This document shows, piece after piece, positions 24,061-32,795 of a stretch of 64,000 nt of DNA. The notes beneath the pieces are model-generated. The model was not told the origin of the DNA. It searched no databases and was given only the letters and a program-made list of their open reading frames with translations. The position numbers and the translations under genes were made by a program. This DNA comes from Candidatus Aalborgicola bjergmarkensis. Its GTDB lineage: Bacteria; Pseudomonadota; Gammaproteobacteria; Burkholderiales; Burkholderiaceae_C. Every line of letters begins with the position of its first letter. The first letter of the stretch is position 1. The stretch lies in NCBI GenBank assembly GCA_016708725.1, contig JADJFE010000033.1, positions 26,934 through 90,933 on the forward strand, in the 5' to 3' direction.

Positions 24061-24840
24061 ATGTCCGCTCCTAAAACCCTGTTTGGCTTTCATGCCGTGG
24101 GCGTGCGCCTGAAGACGGCGCCGCAGTCCATTGTTGAAATTTATTTTGAAGTGACCCGGCGCGATGCGCGCATGCGCCAGTTTCTGGAACGCGCGCAAGA
24201 GGCCGGTGTACGCCTGATGGAGTCCGATGGCGCGCGCCTGGCCAAGCTGTGCGGCAGCCACGGGCACCAGGGCGTTGTCGCGCGTGTGCAGGCATTGGCA
24301 CTGGTGCATTCGCTGGACCAACTCCTGGAAGACCTGGAAGCGGCCAATGCGGCTGTGCCGCAGCGCAGCACAGCGCCCTTGCTGCTGGTGCTCGATGGCG
24401 TGACCGACCCGCACAACCTGGGCGCTTGCCTGCGCGTGGCCGATGGCGCGGGCGCGCACGCCATCATCGCGCCCAAGGACCATGCGGCAGGCATTAACGC
24501 GACCGTGGCCAAGGTGGCCAGCGGCGCGGCGGAGACGGTGCCTTATTTCATGGTAACCAATCTGGCGCGCACGCTGGGCGAACTCAAGGAGCGCGCCATC
24601 TGGGTCATTGGCACCAGCGATGCGGCCACTTCCACGTTGTACCAGAGTGATTTGACCGGCCCGGTTGCGCTGGTTCTGGGAGCTGAAGGTACGGGACTGC
24701 GCCAGCTCACCGCAAAAACCTGCGATGCGCTGGTACGCATTCCCATGCAAGGTGCGGTGGAGAGCCTGAATGTCTCGGTAGCCAGTGGCATCTGCCTGTA
24801 CGAGGCGCTGCGGCAACGCGGTGCTGCACGGCCTGGATAA
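24061..24840 (+). CDS. rlmB: 23S rRNA (guanosine-2'-O)-methyltransferase RlmB
   Basis: A 259-residue SPOUT/TrmH-family methyltransferase. After an N-terminal substrate-binding domain (FGFHAVGVRLKTAPQSI onward) come the three SPOUT motifs: VTDPHNLGACLRVADGAGAH, LVLGAEGTGLRQLTAKTCD and IPMQGAVESLNVSVASGI. The last two form the trefoil knot that binds S-adenosylmethionine. Length and motifs match RlmB, which modifies G2251 of 23S rRNA. Confidence 0.92.
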   Translation: MSAPKTLFGFHAVGVRLKTAPQSIVEIYFEVTRRDARMRQFLERAQEAGVRLMESDGARLAKLCGSHGHQGVVARVQALALVHSLDQLLEDLEAANAAVPQRSTAPLLLVLDGVTDPHNLGACLRVADGAGAHAIIAPKDHAAGINATVAKVASGAAETVPYFMVTNLARTLGELKERAIWVIGTSDAATSTLYQSDLTGPVALVLGAEGTGLRQLTAKTCDALVRIPMQGAVESLNVSVASGICLYEALRQRGAARPG

Positions 24841-24844
24841 AAAT

Positions 24845-25525
24845 TCATGTACTTTGTGCCAGCAGCTTCTTGATGCTGGGCCACACGTTGTCGAGGAGCA
24901 GGGGCTGGGCTGCGGCGTTGGGGTGAAGGCGGTCGTTTTGGAAAAGTTCCTGCGCCTGCGGCCCATCGGCGACGTTCTTGAGAAAAAAGGGCACCAGCGC
25001 AGCACCGCTGGTCTTGGCAACCGTTGTAAAAACCTTGGTAAAACGCTCTGCGTAATCCTGCCCATAGTTGGGTGGCATTTGCATGCCCAGCAACAGTACC
25101 TTGGCCTGTATAGCCTGCGCCGCCTGGGTCATGGCCAGCAGGTTGTCCTGTGTCATTTGCACCGGCAAGCCCCGCAGGGCGTCGTTGCCTCCCAGTTCGA
25201 TGATGACCAGGGTGGGTTGGTGCCGCTGCAGTAAGGCAGGCAACCGGGAGCGACCGCCTGAGCTGGTGTCGCCGCTGATGCTGGCATTGATGACGGTGGC
25301 CGTGGTTTTTTGCGCCGCCAGACGTTGCTCCAGCAGCGCCACCCAGCCGCTGCCGCGTGCCAGGCCGTACTCGGCGCTCAAGGAATCGCCCAGCACCAGC
25401 AATTTCTGGTTTTTGGGAGTGCGCGCAGGCGCTGCCAGTGCGGATATTGGCCCTTGCAGTCCCATCTGGGCCATAAGCGCGATACAGTATCGTCGCGTGA
25501 TAAAAGAGGAAAAAGAGGATGCCAT
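24845..25525 (-). CDS. tesA: SGNH esterase/lysophospholipase TesA
   Basis: A ~226-residue GDSL-family hydrolase (arylesterase / thioesterase I). The catalytic serine is in LLVLGDSLSAEYGL, with block II GDTSSGG, block III ELGGNDALRG and the Asp-His pair in DRLHPNAAA. The N-terminus MASSFSSFITRRYCIALMAQ looks like an export signal with an RR pair. The start codon overlaps that of the divergent ABC ATPase within CATG. An upstream in-frame ATG at 25537 cannot be excluded. Confidence 0.9.
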   Translation of the reverse strand: MASSFSSFITRRYCIALMAQMGLQGPISALAAPARTPKNQKLLVLGDSLSAEYGLARGSGWVALLEQRLAAQKTTATVINASISGDTSSGGRSRLPALLQRHQPTLVIIELGGNDALRGLPVQMTQDNLLAMTQAAQAIQAKVLLLGMQMPPNYGQDYAERFTKVFTTVAKTSGAALVPFFLKNVADGPQAQELFQNDRLHPNAAAQPLLLDNVWPSIKKLLAQST

Positions 25526-26219
25526 GCCTGAAACCATTATTTCTGTTGAAAATCTTGATAAAACCGTAACCGACTCAACCGGTACCTTGCATATTTTGCG
25601 CGGTATTGATTTTGCGCTTTATGCACAGGAGACGGTGGCCATTGTTGGCGCGTCCGGTTCGGGTAAGAGCACCTTGCTGGCGCTCATCGCGGGGCTGGAT
25701 ACGCCTAGCCATGGGACGGTACGCATTGCCGGGGTGGATTTGTTCGCCATGAACGAGGACCAGCGCGCTGCTTTGCGCGCGCGCAAACTGGGTTTTGTGT
25801 TTCAGAGTTTTCAGTTGCTGGGCAACCTCAGTGCGCTGGAAAACGCCATGTTGCCGCTGGAACTGCTCGGGCGCAAGGATGCCAGGGCCGCTGCTACCGA
25901 TATGCTGGGGCGTGTGGGGCTGTCGCAGCGGCTGCATGCCTATCCCAAAGTTCTCAGCGGAGGTGAGCAGCAGCGCGTGGCGCTGGCGCGCGCTTTTGTG
26001 GTGCAGCCTGCGGTGCTGCTGGCCGATGAGCCGACCGGCAGTCTGGACTTTGCCACGGGAGAAAAGATCATGGAGCTGATGTTCGACCTCAACCGCGAAC
26101 ACGGCACGACGCTGGTGCTGGTCACGCACGACACGGGCATTGCCAGGCGCTGCCAGCGCCGGATCACGCTTGAAGCCGGGCAACTGCAGGTCAATGACCC
26201 TGCTGCTCCTGCCCCATGA
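25524..26219 (+). CDS. ybbA: ABC transporter ATP-binding protein, YbbA/LolD family
   Basis: A 231-residue ATPase with Walker A GASGSGKST, signature LSGGEQQRVALARA, Walker B VLLADEP and H-loop VTHD. Usually tesA-ybbA is followed by the permease ybbP. Here no permease follows and the gene converges on the HD-GYP regulator with a 29 bp overlap, so its membrane partner must lie elsewhere or be lost. AAAGAGGA precedes the ATG, supporting this start. Confidence 0.88.
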   Translation: MPETIISVENLDKTVTDSTGTLHILRGIDFALYAQETVAIVGASGSGKSTLLALIAGLDTPSHGTVRIAGVDLFAMNEDQRAALRARKLGFVFQSFQLLGNLSALENAMLPLELLGRKDARAAATDMLGRVGLSQRLHAYPKVLSGGEQQRVALARAFVVQPAVLLADEPTGSLDFATGEKIMELMFDLNREHGTTLVLVTHDTGIARRCQRRITLEAGQLQVNDPAAPAP

Positions 26220-27804
26220 TCCAGTCGGGTTTTTGGGTGACGAGGAATGTCACCAGGGCTTCAACCACATCGGCGTCGAACTGTGTGCCTTTGCGCTCTT
26301 GCAGATAAGCCAGCACTTTTTCCAGGGTCCAGGGGTCTTTATAGGGGCGACTGTGCAGCAGCGCGTCAAAAACGTCCACAACGGCCACAATGCGCGCCGC
26401 CAGGGGAATTTTTGTGCCCGCAAGCCCGCGTGGATAGCCGTGACCATCAAAGTGCTCATGGTGTCCACCGGCAATCTGCGCAGCCATACGCAAGGCGTTG
26501 ATGCCCTCCACCATATCCGATGCGCGCGCCAGCACAGCCTCACCGATGGCCGCATGTTCTTCCATGACCAAACGCTCCTCTTGGGTCAGGCGTCCAGGCT
26601 TGAGCAACACTGCATCCGGCGTGGCAACCTTGCCGACATCGTGCAGAATGCTGGCCAGACCGACGCAGGCCATGAAGGTCGGGGTGGTTTCTTGCGGAAA
26701 CTTGTTGGCTTTTTGCAGTTCCAGTGCGATGGCTTCGGTGAGTTTGCATACCCGGCGCACGTGGCCACCCGTGGCGGCATCGCGTGTTTCGGCCAGATCG
26801 GTCATGGCCACCACCGTGGCTTCCTGGGTGGCCTTGAACAAGGTGAACATTTGCAGATTGTCAAACGCGGCGCCAATGCGGTCACAAAAAATATGGAGCA
26901 GATTGCGTTCTATCTCGTTCAGTGGCCAAGGGGGAGCGAAGGCCAGTACGAATTGATTTCCATGCGCAGCTTCAATGAACAGGACGGAAACCGTATCCAG
27001 AAAAATGCTTTTCTTCGTGCGAAATGCCTGGGCAATGGCGTCGGACCATGCATGATCCACAGGCAGGTGCACCTGTTCTTGCAAACCGGCAGCAGCCCCA
27101 CCCGCAGAGGCGATGACCAGGGGGGCGGGTGCAGCTTCCCGTGATTTGTCCCGCATGACGCATAAAACCCCTTCGGCGCCAAAGTCGAGAATGGCGCCGA
27201 CCTGGGTCAACACACCACTGGCCAGGGCCTTTAGCGAGTCGAGCTGGTAGAGGTTGCTGGTGGCGGCCAGAATCTTGTCCAGCCCCAGGCGATTGCGCTC
27301 GATGGTTTGCAAGCCCTCGTAGCCGCGTAGCGAGGCAATCACCGTGGTGAACAGCTTTTGCAGCGTCAGCTCGCTTTTGGTCTTGTAGTCGTTGATGTCA
27401 TAGTCGGCAATCACCCGCTGCTCGGGTGCCTGACCAGGTTGGCCGGTGCGCAGCACAATGCGCACCAGATGGTTTTTCAGCTCTTCGCGAATGCGCCGCG
27501 CCAGGCGCAGACCGGCATCATCGGTTTCCATGACCACATCGAGCAGTACCAGCGCAATATTGCGCTCCCTGGCCAGTAGCTCGTAGCCTTGCGCACCCGA
27601 AGTTGCCGAGATGATTTCAATCGACCGGCCTTTGAAGGTGACGTTGGCCAGGGCCATGCGGGTGACGGCGTGCACGTCACTCTCGTCATCAACAACCATG
27701 ATGCGCCACGGTGCGGGGCTTTTGGCCACGGCAGGGTCACCAATGGACTCCTGGGCAAAAACCAGGTCGTCATTGGCCACGTCATGGGTGCTGGAATTAG
27801 CCAT
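26191..27804 (-). CDS. HD-GYP response regulator with DUF3369 domain
   Basis: A 537-residue protein with a receiver domain (VVDDE at 38-42, phospho-acceptor D89 in LVLLDVVME), a DUF3369 GAF-like region (about 165-330) and a C-terminal HD-GYP phosphodiesterase. HD is at 388-389 (ILHDVGK) and GYP at 456-458 (HFDGHGYP), with the usual HHE triad before it, so cyclic-di-GMP hydrolysis is expected. It lies directly after a hemerythrin gene, which may feed oxygen or redox state into signalling. Its ATG is the fifth of five ATGs in a decamer repeat. Confidence 0.92.
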   Translation of the reverse strand: MANSSTHDVANDDLVFAQESIGDPAVAKSPAPWRIMVVDDESDVHAVTRMALANVTFKGRSIEIISATSGAQGYELLARERNIALVLLDVVMETDDAGLRLARRIREELKNHLVRIVLRTGQPGQAPEQRVIADYDINDYKTKSELTLQKLFTTVIASLRGYEGLQTIERNRLGLDKILAATSNLYQLDSLKALASGVLTQVGAILDFGAEGVLCVMRDKSREAAPAPLVIASAGGAAAGLQEQVHLPVDHAWSDAIAQAFRTKKSIFLDTVSVLFIEAAHGNQFVLAFAPPWPLNEIERNLLHIFCDRIGAAFDNLQMFTLFKATQEATVVAMTDLAETRDAATGGHVRRVCKLTEAIALELQKANKFPQETTPTFMACVGLASILHDVGKVATPDAVLLKPGRLTQEERLVMEEHAAIGEAVLARASDMVEGINALRMAAQIAGGHHEHFDGHGYPRGLAGTKIPLAARIVAVVDVFDALLHSRPYKDPWTLEKVLAYLQERKGTQFDADVVEALVTFLVTQKPDWIMGQEQQGH

Positions 27805-27850
27805 TTTCAGCCATTGTTAGCCATTGTTAGCCATTGTTAGCCATTTTCAG
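27801..27850 (-). repeat. Five 10-bp tandem repeats at the HD-GYP start
   Basis: On the coding strand the units are CTGAAAATGG, three of CTAACAATGG and CTGAAAATGG. Each carries an ATG, and the last is the HD-GYP start. Each of the first four ATGs opens a five-codon frame (Met-Ala-Asn/Glu-Asn-Gly-stop). The hemerythrin stop codon lies in the first unit. Period and coding effect are read directly; a regulatory role is inference. Confidence 0.85.
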
Positions 27851-28263
27851 GCGCTGTCCATCCCTGGATGCACATGCGACCTGTAGCGCTGGTCTGTGGT
27901 TGCAATATGGTCCAGCAGCCAATCGTTGAGCAACTGTGGCAGAACCGAAGCGACGGCACGCACCTCTCCCTTGTTGACCTGCGCTTCAAGTGCGCGCATC
28001 TGGTTTTCAAACACGACATGCACTGCGTGATGTTGTGCCAGATCCGGGTAGCCCGCTTTGGCCATCAATTGTTCCTCGTCGACAAAATGCGTTCGGGTAT
28101 AGGCCAGCAACTCGGCGATGATCGGGCGCAGGTCATCGTCATTGGCGCCGTCGGTCTTTTCAGTCGCATCCACCAACCTGTTGCTGATGGCGAACAGATT
28201 CTGGTGCTGCGCATCAATGGGGCCGTAGCCCACACTGTAGGAGTCATGCCACACTAGATACAT
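27847..28263 (-). CDS. Bacteriohemerythrin
   Basis: A 138-residue single-domain hemerythrin that binds oxygen at a di-iron site. Iron ligands are visible: H in MYLVWHDSYSVG, H in IDAQHQNLF, H and E in THFVDEEQLM, HHAVH, and H and D in WLLDHIATTD. The start at MYLVWHD fits the family. The frame is open further upstream but that part is not hemerythrin-like. It is probably co-transcribed with the HD-GYP gene. Confidence 0.92.
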   Translation of the reverse strand: MYLVWHDSYSVGYGPIDAQHQNLFAISNRLVDATEKTDGANDDDLRPIIAELLAYTRTHFVDEEQLMAKAGYPDLAQHHAVHVVFENQMRALEAQVNKGEVRAVASVLPQLLNDWLLDHIATTDQRYRSHVHPGMDSA

Positions 28264-28318
28264 CGGAAACCTTTCAATCAATATCAATGAATTCAATGGA
28301 TGTGCGATCAGGCTCAAT

Positions 28319-28351
28319 TGGTATTCAATCGGTATTCAATCGGTACTTGAT
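28319..28351. repeat. Short 11-bp direct repeats upstream of hemerythrin
   Basis: GGTATTCAATC occurs twice in tandem, followed by the variant GGTACTTGATC, about 60-85 bp upstream of the hemerythrin start. This could be a regulator site or simple slippage. Confidence 0.45.
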
Positions 28352-28414
28352 CGAGTCCTGTGCATGGCGATCATACCCAAGGATTAATGCGCTGTATTTC
28401 GGTGCACAATTCTC

Positions 28415-29386
28415 ATGATGAATAAACACTGCTGGTGCATTCTTTTGATGATCTTGCTGGCTTTGTCGTGCCCAGTCGGTGCGGCGCAGGGCGTCAGCGC
28501 TGCCGGACTGGCACGTAACAACCACAATCACAACCAGGATACCCGGTTGTTTCTTGAATTTCCCGCGCAGGGCAGGCACCGGGTATTCACCCTGGATGCA
28601 CCGAACCGCATCGTGATTGATCTGGAGGGCGTGGCCATCAGCCCGGCCCTGCAAGCCTTGCCCGCGCAGGTTGCGGCAAACGACGCCACACTGGCTGGCA
28701 TTCGCATCGGGAGCTTCAAAACCGGCGTAACCCGTATCGTGCTGGACATCAGGACGGCGCTGCCGGACTACCGGGTAGCGCACCAGTATCTATCCGACCA
28801 GACCCAGCGCCTGAGTCTGCAATGGTCCGATGCAAGCACCATAACCATACCGCCGCCGCCACCGCCGCCCCTTGCACCGGCTGCGGATGTTGCTCGTGGT
28901 GTGACTGCGGCCCGGCTGCTCACCAATGCGCAGGGTACGCGCTTGAGCTTCGATTTGCCGACGCGCAACACGTACAAGGTGTTTACCGTGGCCGCAGCCA
29001 ACCAGGTCGTGATCGAGCTGGATGGTGTGCCCATCAGCCCGGCGTTGAAAATTTTGCCCAACAAGTTGCAAGCCGAGGATCCCAGCATTGCTGCTGTGCA
29101 CGTAAAGCAGCTTGATCCGCTGGCTGTGCGTATTGAGCTTGCTATCAAAACCACATTGCCCGAGCCACAATCCAGCACGCAGACCTTATCCGGGCACACC
29201 CAGCGACTGGTTGTTCAATGGCCTACGCCGACCACTCCGACCACTCCAGACCCAGCCCCGGAGCCAGATACAACCCCAAGTACTACAAGTACTACAAGTA
29301 CTACAAGCGCTGTAGGTGCTGCAAGCTGCGTGTACTGCAGGGTGTGCCGTGGGCGCATCATCCGCAGATACTGGCTAAGGCGCTGA
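28415..29386 (+). CDS. Twin-AMIN domain exported protein
   Basis: A 323-residue protein with a signal peptide (MMNKHCWCILLMILLALSCP...) and two AMIN domains. Each carries the HRVFTLDAPNRIVIDLEGVA or KVFTVAAANQVVIELDGVP pattern, separated by a polyproline linker. AMIN domains target periplasmic proteins such as AmiC to the septum or outer-membrane machines. No amidase domain follows. The tail crosses a 9 bp tandem repeat (TACTACAAG) and ends after a Cys/Arg-rich stretch that does not look like a natural domain, so the original C-terminus may have been lost. Confidence 0.75.
   Translation: MMNKHCWCILLMILLALSCPVGAAQGVSAAGLARNNHNHNQDTRLFLEFPAQGRHRVFTLDAPNRIVIDLEGVAISPALQALPAQVAANDATLAGIRIGSFKTGVTRIVLDIRTALPDYRVAHQYLSDQTQRLSLQWSDASTITIPPPPPPPLAPAADVARGVTAARLLTNAQGTRLSFDLPTRNTYKVFTVAAANQVVIELDGVPISPALKILPNKLQAEDPSIAAVHVKQLDPLAVRIELAIKTTLPEPQSSTQTLSGHTQRLVVQWPTPTTPTTPDPAPEPDTTPSTTSTTSTTSAVGAASCVYCRVCRGRIIRRYWLRR
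29280..29310 (+). repeat. 9-bp tandem repeat in the twin-AMIN gene tail
   Basis: TACTACAAG is repeated three times (29281-29307), preceded by a partial unit and encoding STT repeats. A nine-base period keeps frame on slippage, so the linker length can vary. Confidence 0.7.
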
Positions 29387-29451
29387 TGCTTAGGGCACGC
29401 TTGTGGCACACTTCGGCCCCTTGTTCATGCCTCATGCCACTTATGCCACCT

Positions 29452-31866
29452 ATGCAGAAAATCGTCGCGCAATTGGCGCAAGAAATCCGTGTTTCCCCCA
29501 ACCAGATCGAAGCCGCTGTGCAATTGCTCGACGGCGGTGCTACGGTGCCCTTCATCGCCCGTTACCGCAAGGAAGCCACTGGCGGACTGGATGATATTCA
29601 GTTGCGCGAACTCGAAACCCGGCTGGCTTATCTGCGCGCATTGGACGAGCGCAAGCAAGCCGTCGTCAAAGCCATTGAGGAGCAGGGGAAGCTGACACCG
29701 GAACTGCTGGCTGCCATCACGTCAGCCCAGACCAAGCAGGAGGTGGAAGATATTTATCTGCCATTCAAACTCAAGCGCCGCACCAAGGGGCAGTTGGCGC
29801 GGGAAGCGGGGTTGGAGCCACTGGCGGATGCCCTGTTCAATGATCCGACACTGGTTCCTGCACAGGCGGCGTTGCCCTACGTAATTCCGCTGCGCCCGGT
29901 GGTCCCTGGCGAGGACAAACAGCCGGATTTTTCCACCGTGGCCGCTGTGCTGGATGGCGTGCGCGACCTCTTGAGCGAGCGCTGGGCCGAAAATCCGGTG
30001 CTGGTGCAGGACCTGCGCGCATGGCTCTGGGCCGAGGGGCGGCTCAAGGCCACGCTTCTGGAGGGCAAGGACGCAGCCCAGGCCGAGGTGGCCAAGTTCC
30101 GCGATTATTTTGACTACGAAGAACCCATTGGCCGTGTGCCCTCGCACCGTGCGCTAGCGGTTTTTCGGGGACGCGCTTTGGACATCCTGGATGCAAAACT
30201 GGTGCTGCCAGAGGCGGTTTCAACATCAAATCAGTCGCAAACCAGCATGGAACGTGCGGGAGCAGCTATTAAAACAGTAGTAGTTTCGCAGGCTGAAGGA
30301 CGCATCGCGCTACGTCTGGGCTGGAGCCACCAGGCGCGTGCGGCGGACGATCTGATCCGCAAATGCATCGCCTGGACCTGGAAGGTCAAACTCAGCCTGT
30401 CCACCGAACGTGATCTGTTTTCCAGGCTCCGTGAAGAAGCCGAACAAGTCGCCATCAAAGTGTTTGCCGACAATGTGCGCGACTTGCTGCTGGCGGCGCC
30501 TGCGGGGCGGCGCGTGGTGCTGGGGCTGGACCCTGGCATTCGCACCGGGGTCAAGGTGGCCGTGGTGGATGCCACCGGCAAGCTGGTGGACACGGCAACC
30601 GTGTTTCCGCACGAACCGCGCCGGGATTGGGACGGTGCGCTGCATGTTCTGGGTGCTTTGTGTCTGCGCCACGGCGTGAACCTGATTGCCATTGGCAACG
30701 GCACCGCCAGCCGCGAAACCGATAAGCTGGCGGCAGACCTGATCCAGTTGCTGGCCAAGGGGGAGGGACCGGCCATCGACAAGGTGGTGGTCAGCGAAGC
30801 CGGTGCTTCGGTCTACAGCGCCAGCGAATACGCCAGCCAGGAAATGCCCGATATTGACGTTAGCTTGCGCGGGGCGGCCAGCATCGCCAGGAGGCTGCAA
30901 GATCCGCTGGCGGAACTGGTCAAGATTGACCCCAAATCGATTGGTGTGGGCCAGTACCAGCACGATGTCGGTCAAAGCGAACTGGCCCGTGCGCTGGATG
31001 CGGTGGTGGAAGATTGCGTGAATGCGGTGGGTGTGGATTTGAATACCGCCAGCGTGCCTTTACTTAGCCGGGTGTCGGGCCTGTCCCATACGGTTGCCAA
31101 GGCAGTCGTGCGCTGGCGTGAAACCCATGGCGCTTTTGCCAGTCGGCAGGATTTGCTCAAGGTCAGTGGCTTGGGTGCCAAGACCTTTGAACAATCTGCA
31201 GGATTTTTGCGTATTCGCGGCGGCAGCAATCCGCTGGATATGACCGGCGTACACCCCGAAACCTATTCCGTGGTTGAGAACATCATGGCAAAAACTGGCA
31301 AGCCGGTGCAGGAAATCATGGGGCGCGCCGAGATGCTCAAAACCTTGCGCCCGGAACTTTTTGCCAATGACAAGTTTGGCGTTATCACCATCAAAGACAT
31401 TTTGGTTGAGCTGGAAAAACCAGGGCGCGATCCGCGACCGGATTTCAAGGTGGCGCGTTTCAATGACGGCGTGCAAGACATTGCCGACCTGAAAGAAGGC
31501 ATGGTGCTCGAAGGCACGGTCAGCAACGTGGCGGCTTTTGGCGCGTTTGTCGATCTGGGCGTGCACCAGGATGGCCTGGTGCATGTCAGCCAACTGGCGC
31601 ACAAGTTTGTCAGCGATGCACGCGAGGTGGTCAAGACCGGCGATATCGTCAAGGTGCAAGTGGTCGAAGTCGATACCGCGCGCAAACGCATATCCCTGAC
31701 CATGAAAATTGGTGCAGCACCCGCACGCGCAGCCCAAAGCGCTGGCGACAACCGCTACCAGGCGCCAAACCGCAACGAACGGTCGGGCAAGGCTGATCGT
31801 GGCGCGGGCACCAACCTGGCAGGTAATTCGGCCATGGCCGCCGCATTTGCCAAACTCAAACGCTAA
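29452..31866 (+). CDS. tex: Tex transcription accessory protein
   Basis: An ~804-residue nucleic-acid-binding protein linked to transcription and stress tolerance. Domains in order: Tex-N helical region (MQKIVAQLAQEIRVSPNQIE...), YqgF/RNase-H-like core (GLDPGIRTGVKVAVVD), helix-hairpin-helix (NTASVPLLSRVSGLSHTVAK) and a C-terminal S1 domain (GMVLEGTVSNVAAFGAFVDL). Other in-frame ATGs lie at 29434 and upstream; 29452 matches the family. About 25 extra residues around SMERAGAAIKTVVVSQA are encoded by a dispersed repeat copy. Confidence 0.94.
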   Translation: MQKIVAQLAQEIRVSPNQIEAAVQLLDGGATVPFIARYRKEATGGLDDIQLRELETRLAYLRALDERKQAVVKAIEEQGKLTPELLAAITSAQTKQEVEDIYLPFKLKRRTKGQLAREAGLEPLADALFNDPTLVPAQAALPYVIPLRPVVPGEDKQPDFSTVAAVLDGVRDLLSERWAENPVLVQDLRAWLWAEGRLKATLLEGKDAAQAEVAKFRDYFDYEEPIGRVPSHRALAVFRGRALDILDAKLVLPEAVSTSNQSQTSMERAGAAIKTVVVSQAEGRIALRLGWSHQARAADDLIRKCIAWTWKVKLSLSTERDLFSRLREEAEQVAIKVFADNVRDLLLAAPAGRRVVLGLDPGIRTGVKVAVVDATGKLVDTATVFPHEPRRDWDGALHVLGALCLRHGVNLIAIGNGTASRETDKLAADLIQLLAKGEGPAIDKVVVSEAGASVYSASEYASQEMPDIDVSLRGAASIARRLQDPLAELVKIDPKSIGVGQYQHDVGQSELARALDAVVEDCVNAVGVDLNTASVPLLSRVSGLSHTVAKAVVRWRETHGAFASRQDLLKVSGLGAKTFEQSAGFLRIRGGSNPLDMTGVHPETYSVVENIMAKTGKPVQEIMGRAEMLKTLRPELFANDKFGVITIKDILVELEKPGRDPRPDFKVARFNDGVQDIADLKEGMVLEGTVSNVAAFGAFVDLGVHQDGLVHVSQLAHKFVSDAREVVKTGDIVKVQVVEVDTARKRISLTMKIGAAPARAAQSAGDNRYQAPNRNERSGKADRGAGTNLAGNSAMAAAFAKLKR
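30247..30287 (+). repeat. Dispersed repeat inserted in frame in tex
   Basis: ATGGAACGTGCGGGAGCAGC then TATTAAAACAGTAGTAG gives MERAGAAIKTVV in Tex. Family members I recall run directly from the DVKLVL-type strand to AEGRIALRLGWSHQ, so the block looks like an insertion. Confidence 0.75.
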
Positions 31867-31955
31867 GACGTGAAACCCCTAGCGCCGATAATGGGAACTT
31901 TGGTGGGAATTCGCGCTGTATTCCCGCCCGTTTTAGTGAGTGGAGATTGCCTGTT

Positions 31956-32762
31956 ATGAAACTCCCTGCCTTGCTGGAACTGCAGTTCAACCTGCCCAGC
32001 ATTCCCAAAGTAGTTGCCCTGTTGTTGCTGGAGCTGGATCGCCCGGAGGCGGACTTGCGCAAGATCACGCAGCTTATCAGCACCGACCCGGCCTTGACGA
32101 CGCGCTTGCTGCAGTTGGCCAATTCTGGCTTTTTCAAACTCTCGGGCAAAATCAGCAGCGTCTCCGAAGCCCTGGCGATTCTCAACCTGGGTCATGTCAA
32201 ATCCATGGCGCAGGCGGCAGCCAGCGCTGCTTCGCCCAAAGCCGTTCCGGGCATCCATCTGCAGCGCTTCTGGGAATACAGCCTCAATGTGGCCAAAGTG
32301 TCTCGTGCGCTAGCCGGGTTGGTGCGGCAAAACCAGCAAGCGGCGTTTACCTGCGGGTTGATTCATGCCATCGGCGAGCTGGCCATGCACTTGGGGATGC
32401 CCGAGGAGATTGCCCGGCTGAATCAGGATATTGCGCCCCTGGACGTGCGTCGCGCCAAGGTCGAACGGCGTGATTTTGGCTATTGCTATGCTGCAGTCAG
32501 CGCCGGTTTTGCCCGGATGTGGCGCTTTCCGCAATCCATGATTGATGCGCTGGAGCACCAGTACGCTCCCTTTGAAAACAATGTGTACGAACCCCTGGCC
32601 GGTGTCATCCACCTGGCCACCTGGCGCGCCCGTTGCAAGGAAGCGGGCTTGAACGAACGTGCCATGGCCGTCACATTTCCGGATGCCGTGGGCGTTGCGC
32701 TGGAGCTGGACATTGATGCCGTTTTGCAACAGGACCCGTTTGACTGGGCTGCGCATAGCTGA
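31956..32762 (+). CDS. HDOD domain protein
   Basis: A 268-residue single HDOD-domain protein (MKLPALLELQFNLPSIPKVV..., then STDPALTTRLLQLANSGFFK). The HDOD fold resembles HD phosphohydrolases but lacks the metal site and acts in signalling, often with chemotaxis or c-di-GMP proteins. The ATG at 31956 is preceded by GGAG at 31942-31945; a TTG nine bases upstream is less likely. It stands alone between tex and the two-partner secretion locus. Confidence 0.88.
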   Translation: MKLPALLELQFNLPSIPKVVALLLLELDRPEADLRKITQLISTDPALTTRLLQLANSGFFKLSGKISSVSEALAILNLGHVKSMAQAAASAASPKAVPGIHLQRFWEYSLNVAKVSRALAGLVRQNQQAAFTCGLIHAIGELAMHLGMPEEIARLNQDIAPLDVRRAKVERRDFGYCYAAVSAGFARMWRFPQSMIDALEHQYAPFENNVYEPLAGVIHLATWRARCKEAGLNERAMAVTFPDAVGVALELDIDAVLQQDPFDWAAHS

Positions 32763-32795
32763 CTCCCGCAAACCTGCACCTGCACCCTGCGTGTT

